Source: Seison nebaliae (lineage: Eukaryota; Rotifera; Pararotatoria; Seisonacea; Seisonidae). Taken from it: 64,000 bases of DNA. The stretch is taken from NCBI GenBank assembly GCA_023231475.1, contig JALJEE010001120.1, positions 1 through 64,000 on the forward strand. The letters are read 5' to 3'. The translations under genes were made by a program, and so were the position numbers. The notes below the pieces were generated by a model. That model was not told the DNA's origin, ran no database searches, and worked only from the letters and a program-made list of their open reading frames with translations. Each line of letters starts with the position of its first letter. The stretch's first letter is position 1. Positions 50,253 to 60,357 of the stretch are shown piece after piece.

Positions 50253-52283
50253 ATGACGGATGTGGAGTTGAGTGACGTTTGAGATAATTTCTTCAAATCT
50301 ATTTTCGTAAATCGTAAAGTATTCGTGAAAGTTTACATTCGCAACAAAATATGAACGAAGTAGTTCAACGGTGATATTTCTTTTTGAGTTTGACTTGATC
50401 AATTCGTTAAAATAATAATCGTTCATCGAATATTGGTAATTTTCAAATGATTTCGACTGATAATTAATCGCTTTCTCATAGGAATTCGATTCTTTAAATA
50501 GATAACGATTAAAATCATCTTGTATAATTTCTTGAAATTCTTTTATTAAACCATATCGATTATTACCAAATAAATCACTCAATTTTATCAATATCTCGTA
50601 CCGCAACTGATCCAACTGTTTTGGATGAGAATATAACAGACAAAACACGTTCGGGTATAAGTGGTACTCGTATGCGGTCGAATAGAACGAGTTGGTAAGT
50701 ATTTGCATCATTCTCCTCTTCTTGTCCAGAATGTAGCGTATATTACAAATATTTAAGATGAATTTGTTCAATTTCTTGAAATAATCTAATCGATTCTCGT
50801 AATGGATCGTCCGGTTATCTCTTAATTCTATTATTATTCTCTTATTCGGATAATCCATTTCCATCTCAATAAATCTTTCTTTCACCATTTTATATGTTTC
50901 AATGTCAGCGCTTGAAGAAAAATTTTAAAAACAGTTTTTAAAAAACTTGAAGGAAACTTGAAAAAAATTGAAGAAAAATTGAAGAAAAATTGAAGAAAAA
51001 TTGAAAAAAAAATTGAGAAAAAATTGGAAAAAAATTGAAGAAAAGTTGAAGGAAAAAGTTGAAAAAGATTGAAAATTTGAAAGAACAAAATAGGTGTAAA
51101 AATTTACGAACCTTATCCAATCTTTCAGCAACATGTTATCGGCTGGTGTTAGATTAGTGTCGTATTTGAATGATTTTCTTCTTTGGTTGTGGGCAATGTA
51201 AGTGAGATCCATAATATCCAAGTTCAGTTTGTCGCCCGTCATCAGCAGTGACTTGTCATACTGTTCAACCATTCCAATAAAATTATAATCGTGAAGAAGT
51301 TTATTTAAGAGTTGTCGAAATTTTTTCCCATCTGGTTCATGAGCGAAATAGATTGATGAATAATATTTCCTGTCTGCAGCAAATGTAAGAAAATTGTTAC
51401 GAAGATAAATATTCAACGCTTTATTGTTAGATGATTTCCAAACTGCGTATTTATTCGATTTCTTATAATCGATCGATCGTACCTTATTAAGAATTTGTGA
51501 AAATTTTGAAATCTTCATTCCAGAAATGACACGTTGATTGAAGTTATACATTGAGATTGTGGCTGATATCGGTTCGCGGATCATCGTTATCGAACTGATT
51601 CCAGAGCAATGTAATTTTTTCGTCATTTCATTATGTACGTCATCCATACCGTTGGTGGGTAGTCGAAGATGGTTTGAAAATATTTGGACTGACGACTTGT
51701 TAAATTCCAAAAACCTTATTTGACGTTTGGTGAAAAAAGAGACACTTCTTTCAATCAGTTCATTACATAATTGAATTTGTTTTTCAAGATATTTGACATC
51801 GTTTAAACATTTCTTCCGATTGCCACACAGATTCCCAAATTGTGGAGAATAATGTCTTCTTTTGAATTTGGAGAAGTTTTTTTTCATTCGTGATAACAAA
51901 CTACGAAAATTCGTACGAATCGATTGCAGATTATTCATTTGATTCATGTCGATGCGATTGATGAATAATCGATATTCATAATTCAATGACAATCTCGCCA
52001 ATATTGAGAGTAGAGTGGTTCCTCCAGTTTTGTGAGTCTTTTGAAAATGAATACATGAAATGTTGTTAGGACCATCAATTAACGCTGAGAAGATTGGGGA
52101 ATTACGAAAATATTTATCTTGAAAAAAAAATGGAAAGTTTTAGAATTCGAAAAATAAAATTAAACTATCTACAATCTCAATCCCCACATAAACAAATAAG
52201 AACAATATTCCTATGATTTTTACGAGCCTCTTTTGAATCGGTAATCTGGTAAGAGAATTAAAAAATTTGCGCAAAATCTTCAT
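50238..52283 (-). CDS. Galactose-3-O-sulfotransferase family protein, 3 exons
   Basis: Predicted 598-residue Golgi type II membrane enzyme. Exons: 52283-52166, 52117-51112, 50910-50238. Layout: short basic cytoplasmic part (MKILRKFFNSLTRLPIQKR), membrane anchor (LVKIIGILFLFVYVGIEIV), then the catalytic domain with the PAPS 5'-phosphosulfate loop HFQKTHKTGGTTLL, the NHLRLP block, and the 3'-phosphate loop MIREPISATISMY. These fit the Gal3ST family, which transfers sulfate to galactose on glycolipids and glycans. The family is usually about 420-480 residues; this one has an additional C-terminal region rich in Tyr, Asn and Lys without known domain. Intron 2 (201 nt) is swollen by a short tandem repeat. 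The C-terminal exon ends in coding overlap with the calmodulin-like gene. Confidence 0.82.
50940..51085. repeat. Tandem repeat in sulfotransferase intron
   Basis: Repeated units of the form gaagaaaaattgaagaaaaa on the plus strand, degenerating at both sides, fill intron 2 of the sulfotransferase gene (50911-51111). On the minus strand the repeat reads as an open frame of Phe, Ser and Asn codons, which is an artefact. Confidence 0.8.
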
Positions 52284-54138
52284 TTTCCTTTAATTCAAAT
52301 TGTCTGGAATTGGATGAAAGAGAAAAGTGAACAATGATGGGAAAAGTTCAAATTTCATTTTCTGCAAAATAAAAGCAAAATAATTAGAGAGTTTCCACAT
52401 TAATTGTTTGACATAACAAATTACTGACAAGAGAAACTGACATATTAGAGTGTATCAACAATTGGAAGGAATTATCGATTGACTTACTACACTCGATTGA
52501 TTATGTTTTCGAAAAGTTTTTTAAATGGACATATTATAAAGGAAAAGTATTGCAATGAATATTCAATATTTTGGTTATTAATAGTCAGTGTGAAATTAGG
52601 AAAAACATTTTAGGATATGAATATGTCAATATGGAATTAGCTAAACGAATACAGTATAAATTTTCGGTAAAATCCCAAAAATGTAGTCGCTTTTCAATCG
52701 ATTTCTCCAGAGAAAAAATTTTCTTCACAACTCGACTTCACATGACGACTTCACATGACGACTCCAATTACCGCAATAAAGATCAGAAATTATTATTTTA
52801 GTAATTAGAAACTCAATTCAATCAAATGTTAAATTCAAGCCGTTTTATTTAAAGGGCGAGAGACTTTACTAATACTAATCCTTATATCCACCAGATAAAT
52901 CTCTTTAATAGCCAGTAAATGTTTTTGTAATCACTTCAGTAAATAATCAGAATAACTCATTTCATATCGAAAAATTGCGACAAATTCAAAATCAGTAAAA
53001 TTACGTAATATTGCGCTGTCGTTTGACGGACAGTAGTGGTGTCCAAACGGTAACAAAAAGTTATAAGAAAAAAAACGAGTGGATTTTAGAGGGCGAAAAA
53101 ATTCAGATTGTCTTTTTCGCTTTTTACACATACACTTATCGTTCTATTTCGCCAAAAAACAGAACGATCAGCAAGAGGAAAACAGAATTATCGAGATATT
53201 TCCTCACTTGTTCAAAGTAGGACAATGTGCCATATGGCAAAAAAAGTTGTATGTATAGAAAACAAAAGGGACAATCTCTATTTTTCCCCTTCTAAAATCA
53301 AATCGTGTTTTTCTTATAACTTTTTCTTATGGTTTAAACACCATTAACGGATAGGTTTAAACTACAACCAAAAATTATATTATGGATATTATGATGAGAA
53401 TTATGAGTAAATTATAAATTAAAAACAGATCGATAATTATGGGATAAATTTCTATGATAATTACGCGAAATTTTACTGAAAATGATTAAATATTTCCAAC
53501 CAACTCAATATCATCGAACTTGTAAGAAAGGAGACTAGTTGGAAATGGAAGCAGAATAATTATTTTTATAAGTGTTTGGATCGAAAAGTTTCTGCATTAT
53601 GATCGAGTAAAGATCAATCAGGATTAGATGGAGATAAAAAATGAATTAACGATATGTTATCGGAAGGAAATAAGATGTTGACATATATATAATGTCGGGA
53701 GAAATTAGAAGTTCTAAAAAGAAACACGGTCATTGTGAATGTGAAATGATTCGTAGTTGAATTCTGATTCATATTCTTTTCCTTCTTCCCATGTGGAGGT
53801 TGAACTGTGACAATTTTTATAATAAAACACAACATTATGTCGTTGTGCATGACTACAAATTCATTAAATGGAAATCATCATACTTCTCCTTTTTCTCCTC
53901 TCTATTCGAATAGTTTTGTGAGCGTATCAAGAATGGAAGAAATTGAAACGAAACGATTTGTATGTTAAAAAAGAAGTTTTTATTTGAAAAATAATACTTC
54001 TAATAAGTAAGCGAGTAATAATGATTATATAATCATATTGGAGAACATATAATTGTGAACAGGTGAGATGTGAAAAAAGTTTTTTCTGAATTTCCCTAAT
54101 GATCAAGAATTAAACTGATAATTTCTGTTTATGGTTTA
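52284..54138. other. Intergenic DNA containing a MITE
   Basis: About 1.85 kb between two minus-strand genes. It contains the 309-bp inverted-repeat element at 53036-53344; the remainder is AT-rich without recognisable coding sequence. The promoter of the sulfotransferase gene should lie just right of 52283. Confidence 0.6.
53036..53344. mobile_element. MITE with long terminal inverted repeats, TA-flanked (Tc1/mariner type)
   Basis: The first 75 nt or so (53036-53112) and the last 75 nt or so (53268-53344, reverse complement) match at about 80 percent with one or two gaps; shared stretches include aaaaagttataagaaaaa, gattttaga and agattgtc. The element is bounded by TA at 53034-53035 and 53345-53346, as expected for Tc1/mariner target duplications. 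The internal 150 bp encodes nothing recognisable, so it is non-autonomous. The divergence of the arms indicates an old copy. Confidence 0.8.
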
Positions 54139-54140
54139 TT
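54135..54140 (-). promoter_or_regulatory. Candidate poly(A) signal overlapping the stop codon of paralogue A
   Basis: On the minus strand the stop codon TAA is part of AATAAA. If used, cleavage would occur about 10-30 nt after the stop. The motif is common in AT-rich DNA, so use is not proven. Confidence 0.35.
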
Positions 54141-56501
54141 AGAAGTCTGTATTCTCCTCGTAATCTGATTCGTCTGAGTCGCCACTAGATAGTGAGTCTA
54201 CCAAACTCAAATTGTCAAGATCTCCCGCTATACTACCCGCTTCACTTTGTGGTTGTCCTTTCTAAAACGGAAATGAAATAATTTATTTTAATTATTAGGA
54301 TAATTAACGTTAAGTTGAGCATTAAGTAGCTGTAGTCCGACGGACGGATCTTGATCTTCTTCAGGTAACTCCGATTCTTGTTTAGACCGAACCTTAAGCC
54401 TGTTAATATTCTCAGTACTTCCACTTAATTGCGTCGTGGTGGTCGTATCGGAAGTTTGTTTCTTTTTCGATTTGAAAAGTGCTCTGAGTTGTCCAACTTT
54501 CTTCGAAACAGTATTCGCTGCTCTACGTATGCGAATTGCGGGCCGACTAAGAAATTTCTTTTTGCGACGTTGTCTCGAATCGCTGGGAGAGATCGTTGAT
54601 GGTCCTGCAATTTCTTCAGGTGCGTCATTGAATGGTTGTGACGGAAGATTTTCTTGTAATTTGGCTCTATTCATTTCATTTATAGCCTCTTCTCTCAGTC
54701 TCTTTAGTTTTTCTTGTTGTTCCAGGAACATTTCTTGATGCCGATGTTCCTTCTCTAATAGAATTAGTCGTTCATCGAAGGGGATTATTGCTCTGAATTC
54801 TCCTTCAGGTATTCCGATTTCATCCTCGGGATACGGCCAATTAAGAGACGGATATGTACCCTGAGGTTGATTTCGTCCTTTCTCTGCGTATTTGAGGATC
54901 TTGGGATCGGTACCATTCTTTAAATGCAAAGAAGATGGATGTCTCGCTTCGACCATTCGTTTCGAATACCGTTCTTTCAAATGGGCCCTGGTTGTTCGAC
55001 TTCGAGAACGATCAGGGATGGGTACAGTTCTGGCGTTGGAAGTGTGATAAAGAAGTGCTTGTGGAATGATACCAGTCAACGGTGCACGAATAATACTATA
55101 AGTAAGTGTCACTTCTTGTTTCTTGCCGGTGACGAAAATTTTCGCCATGAAACCATTTTTTTTGTCATTAAAATTGAATTTGGGATCATCAAATTTATCT
55201 AATGTTTTCAAATCATAAACAGTATCAGCACATTTCGGTAATTCAACTTCGCTTTTCTTTAAAGTTACAGCTAATCTATAGACACGATACCGATGGGCGG
55301 CTATGAAGAATTGGATGAATCCGTGAAGGACGGCGTTGAATTCGTTCAAGGAAGCTTCGGAATAATACAATGCTGTATCGTCCTCATTGAAGAGGAGATA
55401 TAATAGTATGGGCGCCATTACGGTGGCCGGTAGAGGGTCGATATTCAAACTTTGGTATGTCTCCAAAGTTTGAATTTCATTATCAATCGTTTTCAGTTTA
55501 TGATCCAAAACCATCGTCGCTGCACTGCCTTTTTCCCTACGGAGTTTTGCGATTATTGGCATCATTTTTTGCATACAATCTACACTGGGATTGACGTCAT
55601 CTTCGAAGAGACTAGCCGCTCTCAAATCGGACATATAACGGTAAAAATTTTCAAATTTAATATCTGTTTCCAATTGTTGGAAAACGGAATATTCTCTCGC
55701 TAAATGACTAAATGCCAAGTTGAACCGATGTTTGGTGTCCATGGCGATTGTGAGCGGTGGTAAGACACGCAACAAATTCATGTATGAAGCACTGGTGTAT
55801 TTTTGAATTATTTGTACTAGCGGCTCCACTACATCATGTACTACAGCGTAGAAATTCTTTGCTATCTGTAAAAGAGGTAACGAACAAAGGGAAATGTGAT
55901 CGAAGAAATCCCCCGTCACATATCGCTTCTCAACGTCCGAATAATATTCGTCGTAATTGGTCGGATCATCCATACCTTTACTGAATGTCTCCAACAAACC
56001 CGTTTTCAAATAGTCCATACATTTCTTCTCTGAATTCATCACTCCAGCAAAGATGGTTAATGCCAAGTCCAATTTTTCTGTGTATATCTCAAGTGTTTCG
56101 TTGTGCAACTTCCATCGATGTCGTTTTAACATCATATCGGTGGAGTAGAGAACCATCATCATTTTCGTTAAGAATGTGATTAACGTCAAATGGAGGGTGC
56201 GCTTGAGAGCGAGTAGAACGACAAAAACTGGTCTTACTTTAGCGATTATGTGGTTTAATGCCCGTTGAATATTGAGAGCCTCATAGGGTCGATTACCGGT
56301 CAACTTGATATATTGTCTCTTCTCCACCACATTATATTTTTCCGGTAATCGGAGCATGGTGAGTTCGGGAAAAACTAAGAAAATATTTCGATTCGGATAT
56401 CTCATTCGGTAACCGGGCAATGTCGGATAACTATTCATTATACCAGCACCATCGTTAATTAAAGACAAAATAAACAAAAGACTACCCACATATATAAACA
56501 T
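54139..56501 (-). CDS. Secreted protein of an unrecognised family, paralogue A, 2 exons
   Basis: Predicted 771-residue protein; exons 56501-54309 and 54261-54139. The ATG at 56501 is chosen (the open frame extends to a GTG nine bases upstream); it begins a clear signal peptide, MFIYVGSLLFILSLINDGAG. Shared with paralogue B: LPGYRMRYPNRNIFLVFPE near the N-terminus, LNIQRALNHI, KTGLLETFSKGMDD, the strong block KFENFYRYMSDLR, conserved Cys pairs, LNEFNAVLHGF, a basic region RSRSRT, LNWPYPEDE, and a short acidic second exon with SEAGSIAGDLDNL. The middle looks helical; the last third is hydrophilic, Lys/Glu-rich and probably disordered. No enzyme motif or known domain is seen. An AATAAA overlaps the stop codon, which would give a very short 3' UTR. 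Confidence 0.85.
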
Positions 56502-57028
56502 GAGAGACACGGAATAAAAAGTACAGAAGAAAATAAAAACTGAAATTTAGAAAGAAAATGAAAATAATGCTTTATTTATATGTTTGTTCAAAGTTAAACT
56601 GAATTGAATACCGAATTTCAATCCACTTTTATTCATTTTTCTTTCTCACACAAACAGAGACAACTAGAAAATTATTTTAAAAAATATTACAATAAATCAT
56701 TTACCAGGATGCCGTGAACCAATTTCCAAAGATCAACGTCGTGAATTTTTAATTTTTATTTATCAATTACCCTATAGGGATAAAGATAATAATCATATTA
56801 AAATTTTTTTTATCATTTAATTTTATTGTGAGAAACATTTAACTAATTTCTAACAAAAAAGTTCACAATTATTAAAGAAATGAGAATTTTTTTGAATTAT
56901 TTTGAAATTTTTCGTTTTTTTTTCAAAGTTTTCTTTTTTAGAGAATTTTATTGCTAATATAAAATAGGAAATTAAAAGTTAATCTATAATAAATTTGAAG
57001 AATTTGTTGGAATGGATTGAATAGTAAA
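56502..57028. other. Spacer between tandem paralogues
   Basis: 527 bp of AT-rich DNA holding the promoter of paralogue A and the 3' end of paralogue B. No other feature recognised. Confidence 0.6.
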
Positions 57029-59568
57029 TTATTCCGTAAAACCTCTATTGAAGACAGATTCATTGTCTTCCTCATTGGCCTGAATTCTAGCAGCAAGATC
57101 ACCCGCCAGACTTTCCGCTTCGCTGTCTCTATCGTCAGGAAGGCCATGATAATTCTAAAAAAAAAGAAATAAAAGATTTCTATGAAAATATTTTAAAAAT
57201 AAACTCGAAGAATTGATAGGAAATTCGAAAGATTGATAGCAGGATCTTGTTGGTCTATCGGTAAGGCTGCATCGTTTTTAACATTCATTTCTATTCTTTT
57301 GTTACGTTCATCTTCATCTTCACTTTCTTCCTCCACTTCCACCGTTTCGTCTAAAGTGTTTTTCTTCTTTTTCATCTTTCTCACTTTATTTCTCACATAT
57401 GACGAGAATCGATTAAGACTATGGGATGCCGCATGTGCCGCACGTCTCATCCTACCTGCCGGTCTAGTGAATATACGTTCATGCTCATTCAGAACGTTGT
57501 TCAATTGATCTTCAGGTACCGGTTCAGGTACCGGTTCAGGTACCGGTTCAGGTATCGCTTCCGCATTCGACACAGTCGAACTAATTTCCACCGTTAATGA
57601 TTCTGGAGCCGTGTTGAATGTTAGATCTCCTTCACTCTCAATTGACGGTTCTTTGGCGATGGTTTTCTTTTCTGTGAGACTAATCGTCCGGTCTCTCATT
57701 TCTTCTTTAGCGGCTGCTTTCCGTTTTTCGAACATCTCCAATTCCTCAATTCGTCGTTCGGAATATGCACGTTCCCGATTGGCCAAATTGATTCGCTGAG
57801 CTCGGGGTAAAAGTAAACGGCCGTGAGGTTCTTTCACTGGTTTCCCAAAATCGAAGGGCCAATTGAGTGGGGGGTTTTGGATGGGACGCGAATTTCGTGC
57901 ATCTCGTTGATAATCTTGCAAATGGTGATAATATCCGAATTTCGGTTTCATAGGTGAAGGCGATTTCGCTTCATGTAACCGTTTTTCGTACCGTTTTTTT
58001 CTCTGTTTTTTATTCGGCGTTTGTTTAACAACCGATCTCGAACGACTACTGGTGGTGGAGGACGGAGTACCAGGAATGACGGAAACTAACGAATCATGGT
58101 ATTTGAATGCACGTTTCATAACCGAATTCATTGGAACCTTCACAATGCTGTAATGTTTGGCTCGTTGAGGATTATTGTCATCCATATGAATTTGTGCTAA
58201 ATAACCAACTGCTTGTTCATGAAGTTCTACGGCAGCTTTTCTAATTTCATGTAATCGAGGTAACTCTTTGACGGTTTTAGCACATAAAGGTGCCCGTGAA
58301 ACTTTCGCCAATTCGTTACCTAATTTTCCTACTCGATATCTTTGTGCTGAAACGGTGAAAGGGACGAAAGTACTCAAAATCACGTTAAATTCACTCAATG
58401 CAATTTCCTCATAATAAATTCGAGTTCGATCTTGATTAAATAATTGATATTGAATCATTGGCTGGAAAGCGGTCTGATCTAACGGATCGATCAGTGTTTG
58501 AGTCAACACTTCATATTCGCCTTGTTCACCTTCGATTGTATCGGCGATCTCTCTCATTCGATCAGTGGCATCCGGATATTTTCTTACATTAACGTCCTTC
58601 ACAGACTCGTAAATTTCCGAAAAACAGTCACTGACTTTTTCGGGATAATCTTTGAAGAAATTCACCGATCTCAGATCAGACATATATCGATAGAAATTTT
58701 CAAATTTCACTTCTGTTTCCAATTGACGAAAGAATGCGTATTCTTTCGTCAAATTCGTAAATTCGGCGTTATATGGATGATTTGTTTGACGGGCTATTTG
58801 TAACGGTTTCGTAATTCGTAACAATTGTATATATGAAGCGTTTTTATGTAGTTGTATTCCTTTGACGAGTGGTTCGACCACTTCCTCGACGAAACTGTAA
58901 AACATGGCCGCAATTTCCACGAGTGATTGAGAACATCGAAACACGTCATCTTTCAAGAATTCATTTCTAACATATTCAGTTTCGATATCGGAATAATAAT
59001 GTTTATAATCATCTTTCTCATCCATACTCTTTTCGAACGTTTCCAATAAACCGGTTTTCAATTTACGAAGACATGGCACTTCTTGTTGGATGAGCCGACC
59101 TAAAGCAATTAATCCTTCTTCGATATGTCGTTCATAATCATCCTTTTCTTCCTGAACGAGGAATTGTCGATTTCTTATAAACATACTCTCTGCCCCGAAC
59201 ATGACCACCATTAACTTGGTGAGAAACGACGTCAAAATTAAATGAAGTGCACGTTTGATTCCAATGGAAACTATGAGATATAATTTCGTTTTCCCAATCC
59301 GATTTAACGCTCGTTGCACATTCAATACATCATAAGCTCGATTACCATGCAGGTCAATGAGGAAGGTATGTTCCATCGAATTAAATCGATCCGGCGTTGG
59401 AATCATATTGAATTCGGGAAGGACCATGAAAATGTTTCTGTTCGGATATTTCAATTTATAACCCGGTAACACGGGAAACTTCTGTAACGTCACATCTTTC
59501 GCACCGTTTATCCGTCTCATTAACAGCAAACTAAAGATGATACTAACTACAATGATGGCATAACGCAT
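57029..59568 (-). CDS. Secreted protein of an unrecognised family, paralogue B, 2 exons
   Basis: Predicted 829-residue protein; exons 59568-57205 and 57154-57029. It starts with a signal peptide MRYAIIVVSIIFSLLLMRRINGA. It aligns with paralogue A over its whole length: LPGYKLKYPNRNIFMVLPE, LNVQRALNRI, KTGLLETFEKSMDE, KFENFYRYMSDLR, LSEFNVILSTF, LNWPFDFG, and the same phase-0 intron before a short acidic exon containing SEAESLAGDLAARI. Differences: a proline-rich repeat (PVPEPVPEPVPE, from a 12-nt repeat ggtaccggttca near 57513-57554) and a more acidic tail. The shared intron, order and strand show a tandem duplication. Several hydrophobic stretches in the first 150 residues may be helices buried in the fold and not membrane segments. 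Function unknown. Confidence 0.86.
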
Positions 59569-59817
59569 TTTATACCTACAATCAAATCAACACAAACAAA
59601 ACATAAAACTAAAAATAAGAAAGTGAATGAGAAAAGCAAATTTTTCTCCTTTTATAACATTCACTTCCTTCCTTTCCTTTCCTTACATTATTCGAATGAA
59701 TCCTTCACAAAAAAAAACCATCAAACTCGACACAATATTATTTTAATAATTATAAAAATTTATATTTTATTAACTCAAAATTGATAATTTGAAAATTTTT
59801 TTTTTAATTTTTTTTAT

Positions 59818-60108
59818 TTATAGCAAATCCCCGCGGGTTAAATTAAAAAGAAAAAAAGATAACTCGTTAAAGGAGTTATTTAAGATTAGGTTCCTGTCCG
59901 TTACAATAAAATACTTGAGTGCTTCAGGAACGTGATAAGACAAATCAAAATTAGATGTCACCGATAAAGCGTCTTCCATTGAAAGAGGATAATTTAACGA
60001 GTAATAACGGCAGAAAAATTGGAGAGGCGACGTGAAGTTCTCACATTGTGTATACGTTGGAACTGAAAGAGTTGAACTGCGAACAGAATCAACTACTTTC
60101 AGATACAT
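59818..60108 (-). CDS. Hypothetical 96-residue ORF
   Basis: Open frame with ATG at 60108, between paralogue B and EPRS. Its composition is more protein-like than that of the flanking AT-rich DNA: two Cys (QCENFTSPLQFFCRYYSLN), several N-glycosylation sites and a hydrophobic end SFFLFNLTRGDLL. The bases just before the ATG (GGCACAG) could be a splice acceptor, so this may be a last exon; I could not find an upstream exon. It has no recognised relatives. Confidence 0.35.
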   Translation of the reverse strand: MYLKVVDSVRSSTLSVPTYTQCENFTSPLQFFCRYYSLNYPLSMEDALSVTSNFDLSYHVPEALKYFIVTDRNLILNNSFNELSFFLFNLTRGDLL

Positions 60109-60357
60109 CTGTGCCAGGAGTTTAATAAATTAAAATTAATAATTAATAATTAAGTAATTATTAATTTAAATAATTTTTTATTAAATATTTTCGATTTAAT
60201 TTAATTTTTTTTAATATTTTATGAATTAATTTAATTTGTTAATTGAAATATAATTGAGAATTAGAAAGATTCTTTTAAATTATGATAGAAATTATTGGAA
60301 AAGAATAAGAGAATGAATTTTCATTTATAAATAAGACGATTCCAAAATGAAAGAAGT

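Noticed and set aside
53011-53347. Two overlapping plus-strand ORFs of 69 and 79 codons
   Set aside because: They lie inside the MITE and its inverted ends, with no protein-like features.
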